Shown piece after piece: positions 1-11,178 of a stretch of 64,000 nt of DNA. A program made the position numbers and the translations under genes. Origin of the DNA: Neckera pumila (taxonomy: Eukaryota > Streptophyta > Bryopsida > Hypnales > Neckeraceae); contig OZ018415.1 in the NCBI GenBank assembly GCA_963969595.1, forward strand, positions 3,348,001-3,412,000, written 5' to 3'. The notes under the pieces are model-generated. The model searched no databases. It was given only the letters and a program-made list of their open reading frames with translations, and was not told the DNA's origin. Position 1 is the stretch's first letter, and every line of letters begins with the position of its first letter.

Positions 1-1679
1 AATTAAAGGCAAATAGCTTGTAAAACTATAATAAAAAAAAGAATCCCAAATGGACTGAGTAGACCCGGGAAAAGCGGAAGGATCAGCTTTCAAATGGGGC
101 CTTCTTCTTAACATCACCGGTCAATTTGAATTCCTAAGAGACAGACTTGGTAACTTCCACTTGTAACCCATTCCATTCAGTCATGGTTTTGGAATCGGTG
201 TGGTCCTGAAAATAATGTGTAAGTGCAAAGCAAGGTAAAAAAACAAGTGCCCATTTTCATACTACTCCATGATTTTTTTGGGTTTCATCGGTGAAGTGCA
301 TACACTACCTACCATGAGTTGACCAATTGCTTTTCTTATTTTTTTTGAATGGAAACTGCTGAGTTCAGTCAAAGGAAAGTAAAAAAGAATGCTTTTGATT
401 GTACAGTGGTCCACGGCGACGGGTCTACAATGTATCTTTCATCCGTCTCATAATGAATTCATCTTCTTCATGTCAAGATTGTTCAAAGATTGGAGCCCAA
501 CCCAGTCAATATTCCGGTCTTCATTTGACGGACAACTGTTCTGTTTCTTGCTCTAGGACGTGAAAAAAAAAATTGTGCACTCAGTAGGATTCTGATCATC
601 AATGGCATCATTGGTGTTTTTTTGTTATTTTTTTCTCGAAACACATGGACCATCATTGGTGTTTTCATATCCAACAATCACGACAGCAAAAACACAAGAA
701 CCATGCATGCATTTGGAAAGCCAGCAGTAACAAACGGAAGGCCGCAAACTCTTGTCCAAATTCAAACCCCAAACCCAAACCCAAGCCGATTAAAAACATA
801 ACATCGTTTACCAATGAGGCAGGCAGGGGTCTGGCTTCTGCATCATTGGAAACAAACAAGACTCTTGCAGTGATCAACCTTGTCTTGTTCATGGCTCCTC
901 AGCCAACTCCAATCCTTGAATTAACCCCTAATGCATGTAGGAACTAGAATGTGGTCTACCGTGAATCAGGCGAGTCTCTTCATTGCTTCCTGTTTGTATG
1001 GTTTTCTGTATGTCAAATTCCAACTTGTATTAGGGGTGAAGTGATGAGTCCTTCCCAGGTAGCTAGCAAAGCATACAACTTTCCCAACATGAGGTGATTA
1101 ACTTTGTAAGGATGGGCTAGTCTCCACGGAAATCATCCTTTCTAATAAAGTGTGAATCATCTACTTCAAGAAAACCAAAAGCACTCATTTGAGGATATTA
1201 AGTAGTTGTAGAAGGCCTCCCCTTTTTGCACAAAATTCTAAAGATGAACAATTGCATTTCTTGTCTTACATGAAAATATTCTGTATCATCCATCGGACAC
1301 TTAGTATCCGCAACAATGTTACAAAGTTAACCATTGCTTGGTTATACAATGTCATGTGAAGCTTTGTTATAACCAATACTAGTTGCCAACCCTTTTTTTT
1401 ACACTTTTTGAGATAGTGCTAAGATGGCGATCACTTAAAATTTTGTGAAGCACAATATTTCTACATTCATCCATCTTTTGTATCAAAAAACACTTTTCAA
1501 TCATATTCAAGCACTTTTTCATCCAAATTTGGCGACAATTTCATCCACACTTTCGAGAAAAATGAAAATTTTTTGGCAAAAAAAGATTACTTTTATTTGA
1601 CGAAAAGTAGACATTTATTTTGAAATGCTGCAATCTGGCCCCATGGTGCAAAAAAAAGGGTGCTAGTCGCTAATTGGTA
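1..1679. other. Intergenic, no gene recognised
   Basis: Short reading frames on both strands show no family motif, and no exon chain could be built. A low-complexity stretch of repeated AAACCC-type units lies near 765-790. From about 1380 the sequence is AT-rich, with repeated ATTCATCC-like words. Confidence 0.6.
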
Positions 1680-1749
1680 CTACCTCTGTTTTTGAAAAAG
1701 TTCTATGTTCCCTTCCGAAATACACATTTTTTTTCAGAAATAGAGGGAG
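1680..1749. mobile_element. Stowaway-like MITE (70 bp)
   Basis: The ends are near-perfect inverted repeats: CTACCTCTGTTTTTGAA on the left, and the reverse complement of the right end reads CTCCCTCTATTTCTGAA. A TA dinucleotide flanks each side (1678-1679 and 1750-1751). TA target duplication with a CTCCCTC-type end is typical of Stowaway (Tc1/mariner-derived) MITEs. No coding capacity. Confidence 0.75.
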
Positions 1750-1763
1750 TATTTCCTTTGTTA

Positions 1764-1901
1764 GGGCCTCTTCACACTATGGCCGTTCAAGTCGAGAGTC
1801 CGTCGTTTCCACCAATCATATTGCAGGGTCCGTCGGTTCCACCAATCATATGCAAAGTCCCACTGCCTCTCGACTTGGACGCCCATAATGTGAAGAGGCC
1901 C
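1764..1901. mobile_element. Tourist-like MITE (138 bp)
   Basis: The left end GGGCCTCTTCACACTATGG pairs with the right end (reverse complement GGGCCTCTTCACATTATGG). The arms extend further through a GTCGAGAG/CTCTCGAC pair. TTA flanks both sides (1761-1763 and 1902-1904). The 3-bp TTA duplication and GGGCCT-type ends fit the PIF/Harbinger (Tourist) group. The interior holds a direct repeat of about 25 bp with the core TTCCACCAATCATAT, at roughly 1799-1823 and 1829-1853. Confidence 0.75.
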
Positions 1902-1904
1902 TTA

Positions 1905-3553
1905 GTATTGAATGTCTCCAGCTTCAAGTGATTTGAAGCTTTGGAACCACCACCCACCACCGCCCAACATCATATGGTATAGAGTCTTAGCCCACAAGTA
2001 ATGACGGAATGATCCACATTATTCAACACGGAGGTTACTGATTTATTCCCTAAGTTCGTGTTCCCCCCTGTAGACCCAAAGAAAAAAAACGAGGAATTGG
2101 GGACGATTCCCCAGTTGAAGAGGTTCCTTGCACCTTCAGTCCCCCACAAAACCATCTACATGGAAAGAAAAGGGGACCCATCCCATCCCCCTCCCCTCCC
2201 TTCTGCTCAACTTATTATTATACTGCCCCAATCATTTGACCCACTGTACTACCCTTGCCAATATAAAAAAACACAAATTTTGAAAAATAATATCCCCAAT
2301 ACTGAAATCAAACCACTGAGTGTCTGGGCAGTTTACTTACTACCTCCGACTTCGGACCCCTATTCCCGTCTGAGAATCAAACGGTCAGTCAGTGTAAGTA
2401 ATAAGACCCCATCTGGTATTGAGTTAACGCAAGGAAATTTTGAGAATATTTTAATTAGGTCAATATTCATTTTGATTGAGTTTTGGAAAACTTGGAAAAC
2501 TTGAATTGAATAAAAAAACTATTAATTGTTTCATATTAGGGAGCAGATTTTAACGTGTATTAGTGTGAAAAAAATTTGGTCTATTACTGTACCCCCCTGG
2601 CCTTATATAGAACTCATTTAACAGAAGGAACAAGGGACTCCGGAGTCCGGACCCAGGACATTCCAAAGACGGAAGTCTTGCGAAAACATAGATTCTCATG
2701 CGGAATCTACCAGAGCGGTATAAGTATGTACCCTCACGTTAGAGACTCGCGTGTCGAGCGCGTCGTCCCCGGGATGGGGTAGTGAGTGTCGCCCGAGCTC
2801 AGTTCGCTTTCGTCGCAGCACTACGTTACTCGGCGCCAGCGCTTCCGTCCACAGCAGCAGCAGTCGCCGGGAGCGAGCACATTTGTGTTCTCGACGTCGA
2901 ATGCAGCGCTTGCATTTTCCGGACGTTGGGTTCCTGGAGCTCTCCAGCGTCTCGAAGATCCGCACGCGGGGATATATCGAAGTCGTAGAGCGAGCTTCGA
3001 CTGTTTGTTTTCCTTTAGGGCTTTTCTCTCATTTCGTTTCGTTCCTCCTTTGGTGTGGCATTGCGGATGCGCGTGGAGGGAGGGAGAGCCGTTGCAACAA
3101 ACGAAAGCTGCGACGTCGCACCCAATGGACGTTTGAACGTGTTTGTGCGTTTGTGCGTTTTGTGCCTGCAGTTTTGTTTTTCCCGAGGATTTTTGGGTTG
3201 GTGAGAGCGGGCTGCTTTGGGGAGTGGTGGGTTGTGAGGAAGGAAATATATAGATCGTGTGGATTGGAAGAGAATGGGGAAAGAGTGATGGTGCATTGAC
3301 GCAAAGGCAGTGGACGTTGAGGAGGAGGAGGATCCCGGGATCCCGGGAGCTTTGAAGATGGCGCGAGGGTGAGCGCGCCCGCAGGCGCAACGGAAGAGGA
3401 AGCTGCAGCTAGCTGCGAGGATTTGGGGTTTGCAGGACGGGCGTGATGTGAGAAAAGTTCGCGCAAGCGTGTGCTCTTTGAGTTGAGTTGAGTTGAGCTG
3501 ATTCGCCGTGTTGATCGGAGGGAGATGGTGGAGTAGGGATCTGGTGAAGAGGC

Positions 3554-3588
<35 letters not shown>

Positions 3589-3716
3589 TGTCCGGGAGAG
3601 GGGAAGAGTAGTGTTGGCAGTGATGGTGGACAGGGACGCACAGCAGCAGTGGCCAGGATCTGGGAAGAGGCAGCAGCCGTGAGTCGCCGTGGAGGGGGAC
3701 GAGGTGGCGACCGACA
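1905..3716 (+). promoter_or_regulatory. Upstream region and probable 5' leader of the GAUT gene
   Basis: Base composition shifts from AT-rich to GC-richer at about 2730, as expected where a promoter passes into a transcribed leader. Many overlapping reading frames on both strands between 2750 and 4025 are composition shadows. The start of transcription cannot be placed. A long leader is inferred only from the GC-rich block reaching the ATG at 3717. Confidence 0.4.
3557..3587. repeat. (TG)n microsatellite
   Basis: About 15 consecutive TG units lie roughly 130 bp before the GAUT start codon, probably in the 5' leader. On the other strand they create His/Thr runs in false reading frames. Confidence 0.9.
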
Positions 3717-6700
3717 ATGCAGGTCCACATCTCCCCCAACATGAGACGGATCACCATATCCACCACTCCCGGCTTCTTCGATCCTTTGAAGATGAAGAGC
3801 GCGGTGCGATACCTGAGTTACCGCTGCTTGTTCTGGACCATCCTCGCGCTCGCATTCTTTCTGCCGTTTCTGTTCATCACCACCGCGCTCGTCACGCTCG
3901 ATGGCGTCCACAACTGCTCGTCGCTCGGTAACGAACGCCGCGCTCTGCCTGATCATTTTTATTATTACCGGCCCTACAAACATTTGCGAATCTGGGAGTC
4001 TTATTGCAACAGGAGTTGTGCGCATCTTGTGTGTGTGTGCACATGATTCAAATTCGCTTGCTATTTTGGATCCCTGCTGGTTCTGTCATTGTGTTCGCGG
4101 TATCTTTGACTGCCCTGCAAGTATTTTGCGAATCTGGGAGTCTTATTACAACAGCAGTTGTACACGCATCTTGAGTGTGTGCACATGATTCAAATTCGCT
4201 TGCTGTTTCGGATCCCTGCTGGTTCGGTTATTGTGTTCGCGGTGGCGTGCTGCTCAGGAGATGCCCGGTGTGTGGTTTATTGAGTGAGAGAGAGTATGTA
4301 CCAGATGTGTACATTTCAGGGGATGGTGTCACCTGCGCAGGGGTTTTCCCATTGCTTGCGTCCCAATTGTGTGCTCTACAAGCATTTACGATTCTGGGAC
4401 TCGTATGACCGCAGTAGTTGTGCGCGTCTTGTGTGTGTGCACATGATTCAAATGCGCTTGCTGTTTCGGATCCCTGCTGGTTCTGTCATTGTGTTCGAGG
4501 TGGCGTGCTGCTCAGGAGACACCCGGTGTGTGGTTTATTGAGAGAGTATGTACCAGATGTGTATATTTCAGGGGGATGGTGTCACCTGAGGAGTGTTTTT
4601 CCCCATTGCTTGCCTCCCAATTGTCTGTCCGCGAGGCTTGTGTGCTTGGAGGCAGTCTGGTTTGATGGAATGTTTGACTGCACTGTTGCTTAGGGCTTTT
4701 CAATCTTTTATGGCCTTTTCTTTGAGATCGGTGTGGAGTTTTTAGGTGCGGTGGTTTCTTGTTGCTTTTCATTTGGCACGCACACGAGAGTTCTTTATTA
4801 GAAGTGTTAGTCGCTCCTGGTCAGGAATTTAGGTCTGCGAGCAAGTTTTAGTTGAATTGCAATTCTCGGGACGAGTGCTGCTGAGATGACCCTCCCCCCT
4901 GAGATGTACACACGTAATTCATTCTTTTAGTAGAACACGGATTGGGTGTCAACTGAGCTGCAATTATTCGTAGGGCTATTTGTGGCGAAAGTGTAGTGGA
5001 TTTTTGTGCTAAATCTTGTTTTTGCTGTTCCTGTCATTTCAGATTGCTTTGGAAGGAAACTTGGACCGAAATTACCGTGGAAGAGACTTGTTACCCCAGT
5101 AAGTGTTGCAAACACGACCCTGCTGCTTGTTTCAATCAGCTTTTTGGAACAGCACTACTTTTACCATTTTTTTTTTTTGAAACGCATTTTGATGGGATGC
5201 CAATCCGTGGATGTGTGCAGAAGAAACCGGATAGATACTCGTCACTTTTCGAATACAGGGGCGAGGACATCACTGAGATCCCTGACTCGATGGAAGCGTT
5301 ACTGGAAGAAGCTCGCCACAAGCAGTATGACATGCCTACTTTACTGCGCCGCATGAAGTCTATGGTGTGTTTTGACGACCTGTAGCCGTAGTGACCTGTT
5401 TTATGACATTTTCATACGTCTCTACATGTGTGCCTTGATCGGGTTCCTGGTGGTGTCGGTGTCATTTACTTTTAAACATTCCACCTGGGTTATGACAATA
5501 GTTGACACAGTTTGATGAGTATGTTACAGATAATGATAGTGTGGCAAGTGTGCTGATATTCTAGAACGTCATTTTGGAGAAGGGCATGAAAATGCGGATT
5601 GAGTGAACGAAATCTCTTTGATATTGCCACCTGGGGTCGTGACTTTTCCACTGTGACAGTTTGAGTGCTACATTCAATGATAGTGTGGCACGTGCACAGG
5701 ATAGTATAGGATGTCGTTGTAGGGAAGGTCAGAATAAAGTGGCACCCCTTGTCAGTGATAAGGACAATAGATTGGCATTTTCGTTTGATTTTACGTCTTT
5801 TCATGTGTTTACTCGTGTCCAGTGGTGAATTTCAGTGGGCCTTGTGGCATTCCAGGCCACTAATAAAAACACTGCTTTGCACTGTAGGTCGAGAACAACG
5901 AAGAGAAGGTGCGTGCTGCCAAGCTCCAGGAGGCCCTGTACAGGCACTACGCAAGCAGTGGTGTGCCAAAGGGGCTTCACTGCCTAGCCTTGAAGCTTAC
6001 AGGGGAGTACTCGAGCAACGCTCGGGCTCGTCAGGACCTCCCATCACCGGACTTGGCACCTAGGCTGACGGATCCCACATTACACCACCTGATTCTTGCC
6101 ACGGACAACGTTCTAGCGGCCGCTGTGGTTGTCAAGTCGGCCATCTTCAACGCAGCTCAACCGGAGAAGATCGTGTTTCACGTCATCACCGACAAGAAGA
6201 CGCATGCCGCTATGCATGCGTGGTTCGCGCTCAACCCTTTGGCTCCTGCGATTATCGAGGTGAAAGGGGTGCACCAGTTCGAGTGGTTGACGAGAGACAA
6301 CGTGCCTGTGTTGGAGGCGATGGAGTCTTCTCATGATATCAAGTATTATTACCATGGCGACCATGCAGCAGGGACCAACATTAGCCAGTATTCGCCGACT
6401 ATCCTTGCTGCATATCTTCAGGCTCGTTCTCCCAAGTACATCTCCATTATGAACCACCTCCGCATCTACCTACCAGACGTGAGTTTCCTGCCCTTCTGTT
6501 TTGCATTGCCATGACCTTTTTTCTTCGTCCTCTAGCCTTTAATGAACCCTAAACTTTCACATCTGTTCTTAGGGGTTCACTTGGATGTTTCCTCACAAAG
6601 ACCCTCCAAACTTTGTCTGTGATAGATGGGAACGTGTCTTAGTCTTAGATACTTCGCTGCTTATAGAGTTATCCTTCAAGTAGGGTAACGAGGGGGTTAC

Positions 6701-7739
6701 TGAACCCTGTGTCGGTCGAAAAGTGGGAGTGAGTCTAAGGGAAGGAAATCCCTGAGTTCATACTTCTGTGAATTAAAGGGTAACTCGATGCTTGCACGTA
6801 TGACGGGGGCACCAAATCGGTGACAATTTTAAAGACATGGCTCAATGTCATTGGCTAGTTTTTTTTCTTGTTGTATTGAATGTTCCTCTGCTCTTGCACT
6901 ATACAATCAGCTGCTATTTAGTTGCTCAGATATCTAGCTGAATGCTGAATTGTGCTGTTTGAGTGATGTCACAGCTATTTCCGGAACTGGAGAGGGTGGT
7001 GTTTCTTGACGATGATGTAGTAGTGCAGAAAGACCTTAGCCCCTTGTGGGATATGGATCTTCATGGCAAAGTGAACGGTGCTGTGGAGACTTGTCGTGGA
7101 GATGATACATGGGTCATGTCGAAGACTTTCAGGAATTACTTCAATTTTTCGCATCCGATTATCGCCTCAACTTTCGATCCAGACAAGTGTGCCTGGGCAT
7201 ATGGTATGAATGTGTTCGATTTGCAAGCTTGGAGGAAAGCTGATATTACCCGTGTCTACCATTACTGGCAGAAGCAGGTAGGGTTTACCACTCTGCACCC
7301 TCAACCAAAAATGAGTCGCCTGAAGCTTTGTCGTTTCAGAATTTGTTTTTTCAATTGTTCAAGTGGATGAGCTTCCAGCATGATGTGCAATTCTCTACAG
7401 TGTTGGAGTTGATGCGCTTGAATACTGAACCACGGTGCTTATTGTGTTCAGAACCTGCAATTGAACTTGACGTTGTGGAGATTAGGGACGTTACCTCCAG
7501 CTCTCATAGCCTTCGATGGTAATGTTCACCCAATCTCGGATAAGTGGCACATGTTGGGGCTGGGCTACAACACGAAAACCAACTTGGAAGCTGTGGAAAA
7601 AGCAGCTGTGATACACTACAATGGACAAGCGAAGCCATGGATGGACATAGCATTCCCTCAGCTAAGACCTTTCTGGTCCAAGTACGTGAATTATTCCAAT
7701 GAGTTTATTAGGCAATGCAATATTCTGGAAAGAGCATAG
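3717..7739 (+). CDS. GAUT13/14-like galacturonosyltransferase (GT8), six exons
   Basis: Predicted exons: 3717-3927, 5043-5098, 5221-5364, 5888-6478, 6975-7277 and 7452-7739. All have GT-AG introns and one continuous frame, giving 530 residues, close to the roughly 533 of Arabidopsis GAUT13/14. The start MQVHISPNMRRITIS matches the characteristic N terminus of that clade. A signal-anchor helix at about 38-60 indicates a type II Golgi protein. The GT8 domain follows: PKGLHCL early in exon 4, the metal-binding DDD at 346-348 (FLDDDVVV), YGMNVFDLQAW, and HYNGQAKPW at 490-498. Members of this family transfer galacturonic acid in pectin (homogalacturonan) synthesis; the exact activity here is inferred. 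Introns 1 and 4 are the longest or near it (1115 and 496 bp), and intron 1 carries tandem duplications. The exon 3 donor (GTGTGT) is the weakest splice call. Confidence 0.95.
3974..4630 (+). repeat. Tandem duplications inside GAUT intron 1
   Basis: A block beginning near 3976, 4125 and 4380 repeats three times. It contains GAATCTGGGAGTCTTATT or close variants, a GTGTGTGCACATGATTCAAA segment and GGATCCCTGCTGGTTC. The second and third copies also share a tail with GTGTGTGGTTTATTGAG and GTATGTACCAGATGTGTA, so the larger unit is about 250 bp (about 4125-4378 and 4379-4630). Divergence between copies is modest. Confidence 0.85.
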
Positions 7740-8793
7740 CCCTCTCTCTTACGAAAATCCAATCAACTGCGGCCGCTTCCCCTTTCTGCCTACTCGTCCC
7801 TGCTCCAGAGAGACCCTCGGGGTTCGAAACTCAAAAACCCAGGAGTAGGGATGGAATTGCATGGGCCTGTGCTCGAGATGATTTTATTGCTGGATGCGGA
7901 AGCAAGCAGTATGGGGCCTTCGGTAGAAAAGCTGATCCTGGGAAGGCAGGGACGGGTCTTGTGAAGATTATGCTTCCCCTTGGAATGCGAAGGGTAGTCT
8001 TGAGATCTGGGAAGTTTGCACCGGCATGTCCTGTGAGGATTATTCTTGTCACATTATTTGCAGCAACTGTGCGTGTTGCATCTTACGTGATTTTTTGAAA
8101 TAAGGTCAGCAAGATGATTATTGAAAAGAGAGATGTGGAGAGCGTTTACGTTTGACCCGAGTTCCGTAATCTTGAGAGTAGAAACCCTTCCAAATTGGAA
8201 TTTGTGCAACACCTTTGTTCTTCTTTTTATATTTTTGGTGCCAATGTCACCCTTATAATTACAACGTTGTTGCTCTCCTACTTGCGTTTTTTTGCGTTTT
8301 TAGCTCTCCTTTGGGTTGACGTCTAGTGGTTCTTTTTCTTATTAAGAGATGGTTTTTGCTTTACAACATGGCTTCAACGTTCCAATCAGTCAAATGCTGC
8401 TTAGTGTGAGCCTTGAAATAGTCCTCAGATTCGATCCTCATCTCACACTCATCAATATTGCATTATTGCAAGTAAAGTATTATTATTTTATAACTCCTGT
8501 TTATGGATTGCAGTTAAAATAAAGCCTGGCAATGCCAAAAGTATCATACCAAAGTGGGTCCAGTTCAGTTGATACCTTATTATATATTCCTTACGACTGT
8601 GCTCCTATGAACACTTGTTGAATTTGATGCACTTTTGATGTCACTTATTGGGGAATATGGACAAAGCCACTATCATACAGTTGGCTTCAGGTTCAGATAA
8701 TTGTTAACAACAATAAAAGCCTCGTATGTGGCACTGCCATCTGTCTTGGATGGGTCGACAGGAATTATTTTTATCTGGTTGGACGCAGAGGGG
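7740..8793 (+). other. GAUT 3' flank and probable 3' UTR
   Basis: No further gene is recognised. An open frame runs through 7740-8098 in a frame different from the GAUT exon and is taken as untranslated DNA. AATAAA at 8518-8523, and another AATAAA near 8711, are possible polyadenylation signals. Confidence 0.45.
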
Positions 8794-8796
8794 TTA

Positions 8797-9004
8797 GAGC
8801 CAGTTGCCATTGGGGAGCTGCCAGGCCTGGACCTCCAGCCTCCAGATCTGTAAAATTAGAAAACAGGACTGGACCTTCCGGAGCCTCCGCCGGACCTTGC
8901 TTTGTGAACTGTACGTGAGGGGGAGATTTCAGATTTTTTTGCATGCTTTGCCCGTGGTCAAGCTGGACGGGCCTCCAGTTCCTGCTTCCAATGGCAATAG
9001 GCTC
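8797..9004. mobile_element. Tourist-like MITE (208 bp)
   Basis: The left end GAGCCAGTTGCCATTGG pairs with the right end (reverse complement GAGCCTATTGCCATTGG). More distal complementarity involves CCTGGACCTCCAG and CTGGACGGGCCTCCAG. TTA flanks both sides (8794-8796 and 9005-9007), as in PIF/Harbinger-derived MITEs. The open frame crossing it (8804-9082) is not considered a gene. Confidence 0.7.
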
Positions 9005-9007
9005 TTA

Positions 9008-9782
9008 TCGGTCACCTTAGAAGCTGGAGCCTCGGAGGATATTATGACGTTTCCAACTTTGTTCCAGAACAAGTGCACGTGAACAAATCCCTTTCAAGTT
9101 CCTTCCTTTTTTTTTTTTTTTTCCAGTTATTTTAGGCAGTGCAGAAAAGCAATAATCTCTGGGAGGATGAAGCTTGCAATCTATGGATGAAATTTCATTT
9201 ATTCATCTAAAATGATGTACATTCATCCAAAATTGAGGGATATTGTCCAATGATTTGGTAGCAAATTAGCAATTTCATCCATACTAAAAAGGAAGAGTAT
9301 TTTGCCAAATATTCCATGGAGGAAAAAATTATCACTTTTGAGCAAAAAATTGCTCAAAAATAAAATGCTGGTTCCTTTCCAATCTCAAGTCCAATTGCAT
9401 TGGTCCATTAGATCCTTGTTTTGGGGTCATATTTTGGCACCTGGTAGGTCGGTAGAAAAAATCTTTTCATGCCCTTCGTGAAGGTCAATTTCTCTCTTCA
9501 TTGTCTAGCCTTCTGGCTTGGTTGTTTTGAATGTTTTTTCTTTTAATGCAATGGGTTTCCCAAATGTTCCAAAAAAAATTGGACATAAATTAAGTCATTT
9601 ATGTAAAAAAAGAAAAAGAAAAAGAAAGTGCTACGTGTCATCTTCTAAATAGTGTGAGATGATGTGGACCGCTGATAATTTCTTTGATGTGGAAATTCAA
9701 TTTCGGCAACTGATAGATTCATGTATGGTTTAAGGTTCTTCTATTTTATAATCATTTGTGAAAAGAATAAATGAGGAAGAAC
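9008..9782. other. AT-rich intergenic DNA
   Basis: No gene or clear element. Words resembling TTCATCCAAAAT recur here (9190-9280) and near 1500 and 53930, suggesting remnants of a dispersed repeat. Confidence 0.5.
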
Positions 9783-9784
9783 TA

Positions 9785-10035
9785 CACTAAATAGTGAGAT
9801 TAGGTTGCCTCATACTAATTTCTTGACATTTGACACTAAATAAATATTTAAATAAATATTATTGTACAGGAATGTACTACTTTTGAATTAGGTATTGTTG
9901 TATTTGGAACAATTGAACTTCTATATGTACAAATAGAAATATCTATAGAAATGTTTATTGGCTTTGATGGCTAATAAAGTAACTTACCTAGGATAAGGCA
10001 ACCTAATTGTCAAGGCAACCTAATTTCACAATAGG
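9785..10035. mobile_element. TA-flanked 250-bp MITE, copy 1 (diverged)
   Basis: The left end CACTAAATAGTGAGATTAGG and a right end ending in GGCAACCTAATTTCACAATA correspond to the termini of the better copies at 29767, 30076 and 40618. TA is present at 9783-9784 and 10036-10037. The right end has lost some bases, and the interior is strongly diverged. Confidence 0.6.
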
Positions 10036-10076
10036 TAGGGGCTATTTAAGCCTTTAATGACCAAGTCCTTTTTTAA

Positions 10077-11174
10077 CCCCTAAAAGGACCGAAGAACCTA
10101 CTTTGGACTTTTTGAGAAGTAGGGGAGGCCATGTTGACTTCATAAATTGGAAGTTTTGCATGAAATTTTTTGATGGATGCTACTCATTATAATCTATGTG
10201 AAGCTTTGTTTCATGTTGCTCTAATAAATATTGCAAAAGTTAGAAAGTTTTCTTCAATTTCAGTGTCAAACTAGGCAACAAAAAATACATTCTTAAAAAT
10301 TACCAATCACTTTTTGGGGAATTGTATAGATTGATATCTATTCAAAAAAATACGAAATGTTCAATTTTGAATGATGAAGTAAAAGATATGAATTCTATTT
10401 TGTAGGCAATAATTGCTCACTTTTGAAAAATTTTAAATTAAAAAATAAATGATACTAATTGCTTATAAAAATAAGACCAGTTTAACTAATTTTGGAATAA
10501 TCTAGGAATTATGGATAGATTCTTGTAATTAAAAATTTATTGGCTGACAGTTGACACTTGTCTATTTTTTATTTTTTTTATTTTTAATTAATCCAAAATA
10601 ATGATTTTGATCCATTTTCATTCAAAAATCTACAGTTGGACTATATATACATTATGATTTCATCATTCAAATGTAGATTCAATGTTATTTCTAGACTTTG
10701 AAAAGTACAAAATTTGTTAAATTGGTCTTGAATATTTTCAACATTGTGATTAACAATTTTTCATTTCTTGTAAATATTATTAAAAAATCATTTTTTTCTT
10801 TCATTTAGTACCACCTTCTACTTTACAATTTTTTTCTTATCATTTTTTACATATGTTTTCGACCCATTTTCCAACATATCAACTAAATGCACAAGTTATA
10901 GGACATACAAGTTTTTTCTAAAAATGTTGAAAAAACAAAACTTCAACTTTTGAAGGCTAAAAAGGCCGATTTCTTGAAGTTTAGGCACATTTAACTTGCA
11001 ATCAATGAGGATATTCATTATAAAATTCTAAGACAATATATATGAAGAAGTTGACCAATGGATCTTGCAGTTGTATTTGTTAAAAAATAAACATTGATGA
11101 AGATTTTGACCTTGCTTTGGGAACGAGTATTTTAAAGTAGTTTTGGGTCTCTAAATATGTTGGTCCTTTAGGGG
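10077..11174. mobile_element. TTAA-flanked element, copy 1 (1098 bp)
   Basis: It starts CCCCTAAAAGGACC and ends GGTCCTTTAGGGG, a terminal inverted repeat of about 13 bp. TTAA occurs directly outside both ends (10073-10076 and 11175-11178). The AT-rich interior has no open frame of note. It shares ends with the family described at 28836 but has a different interior. Confidence 0.75.
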
Positions 11175-11178
11175 TTAA

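Noticed and set aside
2751..4025. Several frames of 100-336 codons on both strands before and across GAUT exon 1
   Set aside because: They read through the (TG)n repeat, the GAUT leader and the real first exon. GC-rich composition explains the open frames, and no domain is present.
7815..7845. GGTTCGAAACTC, resembling the T-arm of a tRNA
   Set aside because: No acceptor, D-arm or anticodon arm could be fitted around it.
7715..8098. 127-codon frame overlapping the end of GAUT
   Set aside because: It is out of frame with the last exon and has no motif; probably 3' UTR.
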